The notes: generated by a model from the letters alone, not told the origin. Counted from the stretch's first letter, positions 16,303-26,342 are shown. The stretch: DNA of 64,000 nucleotides from Flavobacterium yafengii (GCF_030010375.1 NZ_JASCRY010000003.1:124001-188000), one strand, 5' to 3'. Program-made: numbers and translations.

Positions 16303-18756
16303 TTAATTAGATTTAGTGACTTTTGCTTGACCGTTCTCACTCACCCCACTACCGCTTCCTGCAGCACCATTTTTATTTACATAATTTGGATTACTGGTGG
16401 TTATCTGACCGTTCTTAGTTACAACTGAAACATTATTTACAATTAAAATAGACGTAATACTTCCAATACAAAAACTTCCGTCTGCATCCTGATTAGCAGT
16501 GATTATTGTACTTCCTGGGCCAATAATATTTACTGTTGTTCCACTTATTGTTGCTACTGATAGATTGCTACTCGTATAAGTAAAGACTCCGGAACTGTTA
16601 CTTAAAGGTGGAACAATAGTATAATTGGTATCAAAATAAGTCTTAGTAGTATTATTAAAACTACTTATAGTTGGTGCCGAACAGCTAATAATAGTTACAG
16701 AAATTGGTTTCCTAGCACTTTCACAGTTATTTACTGTTTGCGTTACATAGTAAGTTGCCGAAGTTAAACTGGTTGAAGATAGTAAAGAAGTTCCTCCTGA
16801 ACTTCCTAAATACCATTTTATATTGGTTCCTGTTGCAACCAAATCTGCAACGGTTGCTGGCGAATTAAAACTTTGATTACTAGCTGTAGGTTCTGATGGT
16901 GGTATGCAAGTAGTTCTGGAATACGAAAATCCACCACCATTCCCTCCCGCAGTCCATGAAAGTACTTTTAATTCTAAGAAAACATTCTCATTAATTAAAT
17001 GGACCACATATGTTTTATTTACACTATTTGCAGCACTATAATTAACTGCTTCTTGCCAAGTTGTATAAGTTAAGTTCGTATAGTTTGTCAATAAACCCTC
17101 TGCCCATTCCGTATTTGAAGGAGAAACTCCACCAAACCTACTTTCTGCAGCAATGTTAAATAAGCCTTGATCATTTGCCCTAGTTAACTTTACAGTATTA
17201 GTCAGAACATCCTGATTCTGAACAAGAGTATAATCAGCATAATTCGCTTTACTAAAAGTTATTGTTGGCCCATTCCAAATTACGGGAGTTGTGGTTATTT
17301 TAATTGCTCCTGATGGATTACTTACTAAAATGGTGTTGTTTCCAGAAACTACAACGTAGTAATAACTAGTCCCTAAATCAGTACTTAGAGGTGTATAAGA
17401 ATTGGTGGTAGCACCACTAATTAGTGTTCCGTCAGTATTGCTATTATTTAAGTTTTTGTACCATTGGTAAGTAATACTACTTCCAGTGGCTATAACGTTT
17501 AAACTATTTACTGAACTATTTTGAATTACTGTTTGATTACTATTGGAAGGCTGAGAAGTAATTTCAATACCTACACGAACATAGCCAGAAACATTGCTAG
17601 CGCAAGTGGTTGTAGCGGAAGAAATAACTGCATAGTAATATAAAGTTCCTTCTGCAGCCGTACTTGGTGTATAACTCGTATTCGTTTCCCCTGGAAGAAT
17701 TGTCCCACCAGTATTTGACTTTACAGTATTGCTATACCACTGGTATGTTGCATCAGGATCGCTAGACAAAACACCAAGACTGGTAGGCGTACCTCCCAAT
17801 ATAACAGACTGGTTGTTGGAGCTAGGTTGAGTTGCCAATGCACAAACACTGTAGTAAAGTCCTTGTTTGTATTCAATTGTCTGGCGTGGATTGGTTAATA
17901 CCGTTGGAAATAAGATTAACTCACTCACATTACCATTATAAAATACTTGTCCTCCACTAAAAGTCTGATTGGCACCAATTGCTACCGATGTCACCGCAGA
18001 AAAAGTCCCGGTGTTAAGATTTGCAGTGCCCTCAATAGTTCCATTAGAATATAAATTTATTTGCCCAGTTGTTCTATTTCTAGTCCAGGAATGTAACCTT
18101 ATAGCATTATCGTTTACGGTTGTATTTCCTGCTACAGAATTATCCGACGGACCGTTTCCTGCAGTGAATTTATTATTGTAAATACCATATGCGAAGTCTG
18201 TAGTACGACCGGGCTGCTCAGAACCAAATATACCGTTCATGGTAAACCAGCTTCCAGCACCGCCACTTCTTGTATTTAAACTGGAGGCATTATAAACAAG
18301 ACAACCCGTTAAATCATTATTAAATACAGTGGATGTAACTACTAAAAATTGCAATCCTGAAAAAATTACCGTTGGTAATCCATTTGATCTTTCAATAACT
18401 CCTGTAGTTACAATTTTTGGTTGATTTAAAAGTGTATTTTGAATTGCATTGTTTCCAGTCCCACTTTGGTCATACCAAATCGTCAAAAACCCATCTCCTG
18501 AACCAACAAATGATGTTAGTGAATTCGCATCTAAATTTCCATTGCTATCAAAACCGATATTTTGAGTAGTATTGTCAGTACTGCGTCTTACCTGTATGGC
18601 ACTACCAACGTAAGAGCTGCTTAATTTCCTTAAACTATAAGCTCCGGCGGCAGGTGTAGCACTCGTAAGCCCTAAATTGTCCAACGTATTTTGAGAATAC
18701 CCATCAAAACCAGCAACAATCAAAAAAAAGAGAACTATTTTTTTATAAAATCCCAT
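16303..18756 (-). CDS. Large secreted protein with LamG-like and Ig-like domains
   Basis: An 817-residue exported protein with a signal peptide (MGFYKKIVLFFLIVAGFDGYSQ). Residues about 25-265 form a concanavalin/LamG-like domain like that of arabinofuranosidase B (WYDQSGTGNNAIQ). Then come three Ig-like modules with YQWYSN/YQWYKN/IKWYLG strands, and a bacterial Ig-like stretch ending GPGSTIITANQDADGS. The tail (VTKNGQITTSNPNYVN...) is not a standard sorting domain that I recognise. I chose the start at 18756; a longer frame would overlap the gene before it. Probably a surface adhesin or carbohydrate-binding protein; no enzymatic residues can be defended. Confidence 0.8.
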   Translation of the reverse strand: MGFYKKIVLFFLIVAGFDGYSQNTLDNLGLTSATPAAGAYSLRKLSSSYVGSAIQVRRSTDNTTQNIGFDSNGNLDANSLTSFVGSGDGFLTIWYDQSGTGNNAIQNTLLNQPKIVTTGVIERSNGLPTVIFSGLQFLVVTSTVFNNDLTGCLVYNASSLNTRSGGAGSWFTMNGIFGSEQPGRTTDFAYGIYNNKFTAGNGPSDNSVAGNTTVNDNAIRLHSWTRNRTTGQINLYSNGTIEGTANLNTGTFSAVTSVAIGANQTFSGGQVFYNGNVSELILFPTVLTNPRQTIEYKQGLYYSVCALATQPSSNNQSVILGGTPTSLGVLSSDPDATYQWYSNTVKSNTGGTILPGETNTSYTPSTAAEGTLYYYAVISSATTTCASNVSGYVRVGIEITSQPSNSNQTVIQNSSVNSLNVIATGSSITYQWYKNLNNSNTDGTLISGATTNSYTPLSTDLGTSYYYVVVSGNNTILVSNPSGAIKITTTPVIWNGPTITFSKANYADYTLVQNQDVLTNTVKLTRANDQGLFNIAAESRFGGVSPSNTEWAEGLLTNYTNLTYTTWQEAVNYSAANSVNKTYVVHLINENVFLELKVLSWTAGGNGGGFSYSRTTCIPPSEPTASNQSFNSPATVADLVATGTNIKWYLGSSGGTSLLSSTSLTSATYYVTQTVNNCESARKPISVTIISCSAPTISSFNNTTKTYFDTNYTIVPPLSNSSGVFTYTSSNLSVATISGTTVNIIGPGSTIITANQDADGSFCIGSITSILIVNNVSVVTKNGQITTSNPNYVNKNGAAGSGSGVSENGQAKVTKSN

Positions 18757-18775
18757 GATATACCTGTATTGAAAG

Positions 18776-20704
18776 CTATTCATTAATAAAATAATCAAAT
18801 TGAATTCTGTCATTTGCTGACAAGGAATAAGAACCATTATTAGCAGGAATATAAGTTAATGTAGTTTCAGTCCAGCTGTATGCTGAGTTACTAATCCGAA
18901 TACCATTCACATACATTTTCACTTTACTATTAGCTGATGGAGTTTGAGATAAAGAAAAAGTCACTACAGATTCAGTGAGATTAAATTCATCGGCTATTTC
19001 CATTACTACAGCTGCTCCTGCTGAAACACTTCCATTAGCCATCAAATACTGTCCAGCAGTTCCACTTGGTATTTTGTATCCAGTAGCCGTAATTATTGCA
19101 CTTGTATTTACATTGGTTACAGCGGTATAAGAACCGCTTCCATCAGAACCTAATTGAATTGTATTAGATGCAGTAACAATGGCATTAGCACCAATTGCTA
19201 CAGAATTTGTAATACCATCAAAACTTACATCTGCACGATTACCAATTGCAGTATTTTGAGAACCGGTAATATTATTTAACAAACTTGAACCTCCTATGGA
19301 AACATTATCGCCACCAGATACATTTTTGGACAATGCTATATAGCCAAGTGTAGTATTTCCATTTCCACTATCATTTAATGCTAAAGTTCCTCTACCAATT
19401 CCCGTATTTGCGTAACCAGCATTAGTCTCCAAAGCTCCTAATCCAACTGCAGTATTAGAGTTTTCGTTAAATTTCCCTCTTCCTACCGTAACTCCATTAA
19501 TAGTTGCATCTGAAGTGAAAATTTTAGTTCCCGCAATGGTTTGATTCGTTGTTAAATCAACAAAATTTGTACTTGTATTTGCACTCATATCGGCAATAGC
19601 ACTTGTAACAAAATTCGTTGTAGCAATTTGTGTTGTAGCAGTTCCAGCTGTAGGAGTTGGAGCGAAAGGTGTTCCCGTGAATGTTGGTGATTCCAAAGGT
19701 GCTTTTGCATCTAATAATGTTTGCGTTATGGAATTCGAAGTTGCAATATTTGCATCCACATACATTTTTGTCGCTTTTTCGGTTGGGAATTTCACATCTG
19801 AATTTGAAATTAAAGTTCCATCTGTACTTTTATTTACTGCATCTTCTTTAGTCACTTCAGCAGTTGTGGCTCGATTTACTTCAGCAGTTAGGTTCGTTGT
19901 CAAAGTAGTTTCGGCTAAAGTTGCTCTTTCGCTTTCTGAAACCAAATTTGTAGCAATAGTATTTTCAGCAGTAGTTGCTCTTGAAATCTCATTGTTCAAA
20001 GCCAAAGAATTTGGAGAAGTACTCGCATCCACATACGTTTTAGTCGCTTTTTCGGTTGGAAATTTAACATCTGAATTCGAAGCAAAACTTCCATCCGTAC
20101 TTTTATTTATAGCATCTTCTTTTAAATTCAATGCTAATTTTGAAGCATCGCTAATAGGTTTATTCAAATCTGTGGTATTATCCACATTCGCTAATCCTAA
20201 ATTAGTTTTAGCCCCAAGAACTGTTGTTGCATTTGTACCTCCGTTTTCAATTGCTACCACTCCAGTAACATTAAAAGCCTTTATAGAAGAATACGCAAAA
20301 GGAACAGAACTGAAAGGCTGATTACTAATCTCTGTAAATGACGTACAATCTCCTGTAACATTTATACCAACTACTAAACTCTTATTAAGTGAATCCCATG
20401 AAATTTCATCAAAAGAAATGGCATATCCTGAAGTTTGAGTGCCAGTTCCTATAACAAGATTAACCATACCGTATGGATCTGTTTTAGTTTTAACAACTTC
20501 TTGATATTCGACATTTGAATATTCATCAACAAATTTAAACAACATGCAAATATCCTTGCTGGCTAGTGGCAAATTTGAATTGTTTAAGTCTGATGTTTTA
20601 ACTCCATTAGGGTTTAAAATTACTGCTTGATAGGTTATCCCATTGGTTTGCGCAAAACTCTTGGCTCCTAAAAAAAATATAAAAAGTAAAATTATTTTTT
20701 TCAT
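18776..20704 (-). CDS. Secreted tail-fibre/trimeric-adhesin-like repeat protein
   Basis: A 642-residue protein with a signal peptide (MKKIILLFIFFLGAKSFAQ). After an N-terminal domain it has two near-identical copies of the segment NKSTDG...SNSDVKFPTEKATK.YVDA (around residues 193-225 and 288-320), separated by coiled-coil-like AETTLTTNLTAEVNRATTAE repeats. Residues about 408-500 carry NTAVGLGAL.. NTGIGRGTL.. NTTLGYIAL.. NVSIGGSSL, repeats like the YadA-type adhesin head. The C-terminus (VKMYVNGIRISNSAYSWTETTLTYIP) resembles phage fibre tips. It is probably trimeric and surface exposed; the export route is not obvious. Confidence 0.78.
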   Translation of the reverse strand: MKKIILLFIFFLGAKSFAQTNGITYQAVILNPNGVKTSDLNNSNLPLASKDICMLFKFVDEYSNVEYQEVVKTKTDPYGMVNLVIGTGTQTSGYAISFDEISWDSLNKSLVVGINVTGDCTSFTEISNQPFSSVPFAYSSIKAFNVTGVVAIENGGTNATTVLGAKTNLGLANVDNTTDLNKPISDASKLALNLKEDAINKSTDGSFASNSDVKFPTEKATKTYVDASTSPNSLALNNEISRATTAENTIATNLVSESERATLAETTLTTNLTAEVNRATTAEVTKEDAVNKSTDGTLISNSDVKFPTEKATKMYVDANIATSNSITQTLLDAKAPLESPTFTGTPFAPTPTAGTATTQIATTNFVTSAIADMSANTSTNFVDLTTNQTIAGTKIFTSDATINGVTVGRGKFNENSNTAVGLGALETNAGYANTGIGRGTLALNDSGNGNTTLGYIALSKNVSGGDNVSIGGSSLLNNITGSQNTAIGNRADVSFDGITNSVAIGANAIVTASNTIQLGSDGSGSYTAVTNVNTSAIITATGYKIPSGTAGQYLMANGSVSAGAAVVMEIADEFNLTESVVTFSLSQTPSANSKVKMYVNGIRISNSAYSWTETTLTYIPANNGSYSLSANDRIQFDYFINE

Positions 20705-20836
20705 AATTAAATTAATTTATAGTAAAATGAATTCAAAATCCGGTTTGATTAGTATTGAATGATAACTTTTTTCGGCAGTATTAGAAATGTGTTATTTGTA
20801 AAAAATTAAAACCAATACTTAAAACCTAAAGAATTA

Positions 20837-21145
20837 TTATGCTGTTCTTCCTTTCCTTAAATATGTGGTAGACCCTATAAATCCTGATTGAATTAAATAA
20901 TCAAGACTATTTGAGGAATTATTACAACAAGGAAAAAGAGAATAACATCTAACATCATTAAATGAATACGTCAGACCCCGATAATACGAATTAATGAAAA
21001 AATTAAAAGGACTTAAATTTGATTTCCCAAATTTAGTTTCACAAACATATGGGTTAAAGTTCTTTTCTATTTTGCGGTACACTTCTTTAGAAAAAACTTG
21101 ACATGTTGCGATAAGAGTAATAAATAAAAAGTATTTTTTTATCAT
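20837..21145 (-). CDS. Small secreted cysteine-containing protein, unknown
   Basis: A 102-residue protein with an N-terminal signal sequence (MIKKYFLFITLIATCQVFSKE). The mature part is rich in Tyr, Phe, Asn and Ser and has four cysteines (YVCET, VRCYS, FPCCNN). I do not recognise the family. Its ATG overlaps the stop of the upstream T9SS-cargo gene (ATGA), so the two are coupled, and it precedes the tail-fibre-like gene by about 130 bases. An envelope or adhesin accessory role is only a guess from context. Confidence 0.6.
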   Translation of the reverse strand: MIKKYFLFITLIATCQVFSKEVYRKIEKNFNPYVCETKFGKSNLSPFNFFINSYYRGLTYSFNDVRCYSLFPCCNNSSNSLDYLIQSGFIGSTTYLRKGRTA

Positions 21146-21612
21146 AGTTTTATAATTTTAGTGAAGTAACTAAAGGTTGGAGTATTTATTCGGACCAGAT
21201 ATTCTGAGCTTGGTAATAAAGGAAGTACAATAGTCAGAATCATGTTGTCTGCTTTTTTCTTTTGTTCAAATACCAAGCGTCCGCTTAAATCAAATACGTT
21301 GATATTTATTTCTTCGGTAATGGCTTTTGAAAATTCAAAATTCACCGTTTGAACAAATGGATTAGGAAAAGTTGTTCCTTTGATAACTTCAGTTGGATTT
21401 GAAGCAATATATTTTCCCCAAAAGCTTTGTTGAAATCCCTGCATCACAACATAATTATTACTGGAAGTACCTGTTAGACTTTGTTGACCAATAGTCTGTG
21501 TTATTACTATTCCCTCTGGTAATTTTCTAGAAGTACCCTGTGAAGATAGCATTTGATGGTGTAAAACTTGTCCGTGAAAGGTGACGGTGAAAAATATAAG
21601 TAAGTACCTCAT
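21142..21612 (-). CDS. Type IX secretion cargo with C-terminal sorting domain
   Basis: A 156-residue exported protein: signal peptide (MRYLLIFFTVTFHGQ), a short domain with VITQTIGQQSLTGTSSNNYVVMQGFQQSFW, and a C-terminal type A sorting domain. The sorting domain shows the usual order TTFPNPF, NVFDLSGRLVFEQKK and a final SYFTKIIKL. Such proteins cross the outer membrane through the type IX secretion system. The N-terminal part (LPEGIVITQTIGQ...GFQQ) is typical of short cargo proteins seen upstream of tail-fibre-like genes. Start 21612 is preferred over 21630. First gene of the adhesin cluster. Confidence 0.88.
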   Translation of the reverse strand: MRYLLIFFTVTFHGQVLHHQMLSSQGTSRKLPEGIVITQTIGQQSLTGTSSNNYVVMQGFQQSFWGKYIASNPTEVIKGTTFPNPFVQTVNFEFSKAITEEININVFDLSGRLVFEQKKKADNMILTIVLPLLPSSEYLVRINTPTFSYFTKIIKL

Positions 21613-21702
21613 AAAGTTTATTTTAAACAATATTAAACTAAATTAATGTATTTCATCGATAAAAAATACCGTTAAACGAAAATACAAGTAATTAGTAAGA
21701 AC

Positions 21703-21852
21703 TTTTCAGTTATTAGTAACTCTAAAAAGGTAATAATAAGAAAAGAAAAGCCTTTAATGGGTCAATAAACGAATGCTATTTTCCACTAAATAATTTTCAA
21801 CAACAACTCCATTCTTAAATAGAAGTGCATTATTTTTCAGTTTTTAGTAACT
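21703..21852. promoter_or_regulatory. Pair of direct repeats between the adhesin cluster and AraC gene
   Basis: TTTTCAGTTATTAGTAACT (21703-21721) recurs as TTTTCAGTTTTTAGTAACT (21834-21852), differing at one base. A further AATTAGTAAG lies near 21690. The copies lie in the divergent promoter region of the membrane AraC regulator and the secreted protein cluster, so they are candidate operator sites. Confidence 0.5.
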
Positions 21853-21909
21853 AAATAATTCAGTTTTTAAAAAAATTTGTAATTTTAAACTTGTAAAAAT
21901 TAAACAAAA

Positions 21910-23082
21910 ATGCTTTCAAATTTACTTTTCATTGCAACAGGTATTATCGGTTTAATAACGACTTTTTTAATTTTTACAAATTATAAATCCAATAGAATAA
22001 TGAACCTATACATCATTCTATTAATACTTATAATTTCATTCCGTTTCTTCTTATCTGGTTTAACGTATTTCATTTTCGATCCATCCTTTAGAAATACTTA
22101 TTTTAAATATTCAAACATCTCATTAGTTGTTATCCCTATTTGCTATCTGTACTTTAAAAATTTGTCTGAGAATAAAAATAAAACCAATTCAAAGGAGCTA
22201 TTGCATTTTATCTTTCCCGTGTCTTTTTTTCTATTTATAATTAATCGCAATCATTTCTATTTTGATTCTGAAAGGGTAGAAATGATTTTATACGGGCTAT
22301 TTTTTATTTTTGCTATAGTTTATCTTATTTTATGCTTTCGAATGTTAAAGACTAAAATTTGGACCAGAAAAGGTGAAATCAAAGTAATTCAAAAGCAAAA
22401 TAAATTAATTAAGAAGTGGACACTATTTTTATTTATTGCACTTGTACTTACTATATCCAGGCTTTTCATATCAATCATCATAGAAATATATTTTGATGAA
22501 AGCATTAAAGGACACAGTTATCAATGGATATCCGCAATAATTTGGTTAACCATTTTATTTAAAATATTAATTTCTCCTGAAATTCTGTATGGATATAATG
22601 TTTTACACCAAAAGATCAATGAGAATAAAAACAATAGTTTAGTTTTGAATGATATTTGGAAAATAACTCCTGATATTGAATTGAATAATAGCCAACATTT
22701 AGTTCTTAAAGAAAAAATAGATCAAAATATTATTGACTACATCAAGGAAATTGAGACCATATCGTTGAAATTTGAATTGTTTAGAAATTCAAATTTGACA
22801 ATAACTGATTTAGCTAACAGCCTACAAATTCCAAAAAGCCATATTTCATATTTATTTAAATACCACTCGACAATTTCTTTTTCTGAATATAAAAAAGTAA
22901 TTCGAATACACGATGCCATCAAACAAATAGAAATCAACTATTTAAAAAATAACACTTTAGATTCATTATCAAAAAAGGTTGGATTTACTTCATACAACCC
23001 GTTTTTTACAAGTTTTAAAGAAATTGCAGGCGTATCGCCATTAGAATATTATAAAATGAATAGAACAGAATTTGAGAAATAA
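21910..23082 (+). CDS. Membrane-bound AraC family transcriptional regulator
   Basis: A 390-residue protein. The first 230 residues have six or seven hydrophobic helices, and the last 100 residues form an AraC-type double helix-turn-helix (LTITDLANSLQIPKSHISYLFKYH and LDSLSKKVGFTSYNPFFTSFKEIAGVSPLEYYK). Such 7TM-HTH proteins are common in Bacteroidota, and they are thought to sense a signal in the membrane. It is divergent from the T9SS/adhesin cluster with direct repeats between them, so it likely regulates that cluster. It is followed by a strong terminator. Confidence 0.88.
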   Translation: MLSNLLFIATGIIGLITTFLIFTNYKSNRIMNLYIILLILIISFRFFLSGLTYFIFDPSFRNTYFKYSNISLVVIPICYLYFKNLSENKNKTNSKELLHFIFPVSFFLFIINRNHFYFDSERVEMILYGLFFIFAIVYLILCFRMLKTKIWTRKGEIKVIQKQNKLIKKWTLFLFIALVLTISRLFISIIIEIYFDESIKGHSYQWISAIIWLTILFKILISPEILYGYNVLHQKINENKNNSLVLNDIWKITPDIELNNSQHLVLKEKIDQNIIDYIKEIETISLKFELFRNSNLTITDLANSLQIPKSHISYLFKYHSTISFSEYKKVIRIHDAIKQIEINYLKNNTLDSLSKKVGFTSYNPFFTSFKEIAGVSPLEYYKMNRTEFEK

Positions 23083-23117
23083 AAAAAGGTTCAACTTTAT
23101 GAGTTGAACCTTTTTTT
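23081..23117. terminator. Intrinsic terminator, bidirectional
   Basis: A 16-bp stem from AAAAAAAGGTTCAACT (23081-23096) to its complement (23102-23117) with a 5-base loop. It serves the convergent AraC gene and ccsBA. The core stem matches the terminator at 16232. Confidence 0.92.
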
Positions 23118-23135
23118 ATGAAAAATAACCAATTC

Positions 23136-26100
23136 TTATTTCTTATAATACTTCTTGTATTTTGGATACGAAACAGCTCCAAATAAAGTTATTCCTCCTA
23201 ATGAATACCAGATCCAATTCAATGAATGCGCTTCTCCACTTGCGTACGAATGCAATCCTACCAAGTGAAAATTTACACCATAATACGTGAACAGGATAGA
23301 TATAAAAGCAAACATACTCATTAAATTAAAAACCCATTTTCCGCGTAAAGAAGGCACAAATCGAGCATGAATTACAAATGCATACACCATAATACTAATT
23401 AAGGCCCAAGTCTCTTTTGGATCCCATCCCCAGTAACGTCCCCAGCTTTCATTGGCCCATTGTCCTCCTAAGAAATTTCCAATAGTCAACATAATCAAAC
23501 CTATTGTTAGCGCTAACTCGTTGATATAGGTGATTTCCTGAATATTCAAATCCATTTTGGCTTTGTTTTTTTCATTGGTAAACAAAATCAATAACAACGA
23601 AACAGCTCCCAAAATCATTCCTAATGCAAATGGTCCATAGCTCGCTACAATTACCGCAACGTGAATCATTAACCAATACGAATTTAGAACAGGTTGTAAA
23701 TTTGCAATTTCAGGATCAATCCAGTTCATGTAGGCTGCTGCCAAAATCATAGCTGTAACGAAGGCTGATGAAGCAACAGTAAGTTTTGATTTTCTATCAA
23801 AAGCAAGACCAAAAAACATGGTCGCCCAAGCTACATATATAATAGATTCATACGCATTACTCCAAGGCGCGTGACCAGAAATATACCATCTTGCGATTAA
23901 TCCCAAAGTGTGTAATGCAAATAATCCAATTACAACAATGTGCATGAAATTAACTAAATAATTCAATGCCTTTCTTTCTTTGAAGATTTGTAAAATCGTG
24001 AAGAATAACATCAAAATCGACGCAAAAATGTACCAATACGGAAGTTTCTTGAAAACATCATACTTGTTATACAATACTTCAGAGGTTATTTTTTCTTCAC
24101 TTGGTCTCACTTTACTACCAAATCTTTTTTGGAAACCATTCATGCTTTCCAATAACTCATCGGCAGTTTTGTAATCATTAGAAACAGAAGCATTAGCCAA
24201 AGAACCAAAATACAATGGCAATACACTTTTAGTATACGTAGCTTCCATTCCTTTCAAACCTGATTCATTCAATTCTAAGTATGAAATCCATTTATTGTTT
24301 TTATCCTCCGGAATAGGGAAAATTTTCAATATTCGTCCGCTTAGCGCAGATTCCATCAAGTTTACTTTTTTATCAGTTTCGATAAAGTCTTTTTCGAACT
24401 GATTTGGATTCGCTGATTTGAACGCTTCTTCTAAGTATTTAGAAAGCTTGTAATTTCCTTTTGCATCAAAGAAAGATACGAAAGGAGCAAATTCTGCCGC
24501 TTTATCAATTCCAATTATTTTACGAATGCTGTCGTTCCCGCTTTTGATGTAGATAATTGGAATTTCAATCCAATAACTCGCGTATTGCGTCATGGACAAA
24601 AATACCTGATCAGAATTCATTCCGTTATAAGAATCATCATGGCTTACTTTACGCAATAATTCCGAAGAAAACGTATTGATAGGTTTCATTCTACCACCCG
24701 CATCCTGAATAACTAATCTTCCAAATTTTGCAGCATGTACTTCTGGAACTTTATATTTAGTAATCAAAGCATTTAGTTCATCTTGACTCAATACTTTTTT
24801 AGTGTGATTGGCATGTGTTGCAGGCGCAGCTTCGGCTTCTGTATGAGCGTGCCCTTCATGATCTGCGTGATTGTGTTCTTGTTCTTGCGCGAAACTATTG
24901 AAACTGAACAACAAAATCAAAATCGTCAAGAGTTTAGATTTCTTCATTTTTACAACTTCTAATTTGCGTTTAATATCCGCAAAACGGGAATATTTAGTAA
25001 ACATAATCGCCATCATTGCAAAATATAACATAAAATAACCGCTATACGTAATTGCAGTTCCCCAGAAATCGTGGTTTACTGATAAAATCGTTCCCTTTTC
25101 GTCAGGATCAAAACCAGATTGAAAAAAGCGATATCCGTCATGATCCAAAACATTATTCATAAATATTCTAGCATCAAAAGGTTCTTCGTCTTGAACGGTA
25201 ACTTTACTCTCAAATGAAGAATAACTTTTCTCTGTTCCCGGATATTTCTGCGCAATAAAATCATTCAATTTTATCTTGAAAGGCAATACATACGCTTTAC
25301 TTCCGTAGAAAAAAGTATAATCTATTTTACCAATTTTCACTGTTTTAGAATCTCCTAATTTACCTTTGGAACCTAATACTGTAACTATTTTTTCTTGACC
25401 TTCGGCAGAGATTTTTATGGATAATGCATCTTCATGGTTCTTTGCTTTAAAATCATTTTCCGATTCATAATCAATAACACCTTTTACCGCAGGATCCGGA
25501 AACACAAATCGCATTTCACCAATACTGTATAAAGAGCGCATCATCAATGGTTGTGCAGCATCCTTAGTTACTTTTCCTTCTAATTTATCCGCCATTCGCA
25601 TAAAGTTTCCTTCAAAAGGCGTTTGAATCGTATAGCCACTTCCTGTAGTATTAATATTTATGGCACCGTCCGTATATTTATTTAAAGCAAATAATACATT
25701 ATGAATATTTTGGACTTCGCCCTCTTGTAAAAAATGTTCGTGACGACCGCCATCTCCTGCTTCTACAATTTTTAAATATACAATTCCCTTCGGATCAGGT
25801 TTAATATATTCTTTGGCTCCCATAATAAAATTTTCATATTCTACTTCAAATGGCGTATCAGCAAACTTTTCGGAAATACTGAAATTATTATTAGTAGCTG
25901 GAGAAAGCAATACTTGTTTTTCAAAAACCCTGCGTTTCATTTCCCCTTTATATTCGCCATCTGCAAAAACAGTCAGGAACGTTTTATCTGAAAAAATTTG
26001 ATTTTCAGCAGCGCCTTCGCGAATAGGCATCATGCCTTCATAACTGATGTAACGTGTTACAAAAGCACCGGCAATAATGAAGATAAAAGACAAATGGAGT

Positions 26101-26342
26101 AATAAAGTAGCCCATTTTTCTTTTTTTAATAACTGATAACGCTTAATATTTCCAATGAAATTAATCATGAAAAATACATGTATGGCCTCAAACCACCATG
26201 CATTATAAATTAAAATTTTTGCTGTGTCGGTATTGTACTTGCTTTCGATAAAAGTTCCTGTAGCCATGGAAACCGCATATACAATAAATAAAAAAGCCAT
26301 TAATCGAGTAGAAAACAAAAAAGAAAATATTTTTTTATCCAT
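23136..26342 (-). CDS. Cytochrome c maturation protein, CcsB-CcsA (ResB-ResC) fusion
   Basis: A 1,068-residue inner-membrane protein for system II cytochrome c assembly, which carries heme out and attaches it to apocytochromes. The N-terminal part is ResB-like, with membrane helices around a large periplasmic domain. The C-terminal third is CcsA-like, with six or more helices and the heme-handling WWD motif (QWANESWGRYWGWDPKETWA, near residue 960), plus flanking histidines. Between them lies a second hydrophobic segment resembling a signal sequence (LLTILILLFSFNSFAQ) followed by a His-rich linker (HNHADHEGHAHTE). The fused form is usual in Bacteroidota. Confidence 0.93.
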   Translation of the reverse strand: MDKKIFSFLFSTRLMAFLFIVYAVSMATGTFIESKYNTDTAKILIYNAWWFEAIHVFFMINFIGNIKRYQLLKKEKWATLLLHLSFIFIIAGAFVTRYISYEGMMPIREGAAENQIFSDKTFLTVFADGEYKGEMKRRVFEKQVLLSPATNNNFSISEKFADTPFEVEYENFIMGAKEYIKPDPKGIVYLKIVEAGDGGRHEHFLQEGEVQNIHNVLFALNKYTDGAININTTGSGYTIQTPFEGNFMRMADKLEGKVTKDAAQPLMMRSLYSIGEMRFVFPDPAVKGVIDYESENDFKAKNHEDALSIKISAEGQEKIVTVLGSKGKLGDSKTVKIGKIDYTFFYGSKAYVLPFKIKLNDFIAQKYPGTEKSYSSFESKVTVQDEEPFDARIFMNNVLDHDGYRFFQSGFDPDEKGTILSVNHDFWGTAITYSGYFMLYFAMMAIMFTKYSRFADIKRKLEVVKMKKSKLLTILILLFSFNSFAQEQEHNHADHEGHAHTEAEAAPATHANHTKKVLSQDELNALITKYKVPEVHAAKFGRLVIQDAGGRMKPINTFSSELLRKVSHDDSYNGMNSDQVFLSMTQYASYWIEIPIIYIKSGNDSIRKIIGIDKAAEFAPFVSFFDAKGNYKLSKYLEEAFKSANPNQFEKDFIETDKKVNLMESALSGRILKIFPIPEDKNNKWISYLELNESGLKGMEATYTKSVLPLYFGSLANASVSNDYKTADELLESMNGFQKRFGSKVRPSEEKITSEVLYNKYDVFKKLPYWYIFASILMLFFTILQIFKERKALNYLVNFMHIVVIGLFALHTLGLIARWYISGHAPWSNAYESIIYVAWATMFFGLAFDRKSKLTVASSAFVTAMILAAAYMNWIDPEIANLQPVLNSYWLMIHVAVIVASYGPFALGMILGAVSLLLILFTNEKNKAKMDLNIQEITYINELALTIGLIMLTIGNFLGGQWANESWGRYWGWDPKETWALISIMVYAFVIHARFVPSLRGKWVFNLMSMFAFISILFTYYGVNFHLVGLHSYASGEAHSLNWIWYSLGGITLFGAVSYPKYKKYYKK

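Noticed and set aside
19677..20321. Long 214-codon frame on the plus strand opposite the tail-fibre-like gene
   Set aside because: It is an antisense frame caused by the repetitive, stop-poor composition of the real gene; no start signal and no domain.
16235..23117. Near-identical terminator stems at 16235-16260 and 23081-23117 as ends of a mobile unit
   Set aside because: Both are plain bidirectional terminators between convergent genes, with no transposase or target duplication. The shared AAGGTTCAACT stem is better explained as a terminator sequence reused in the genome.
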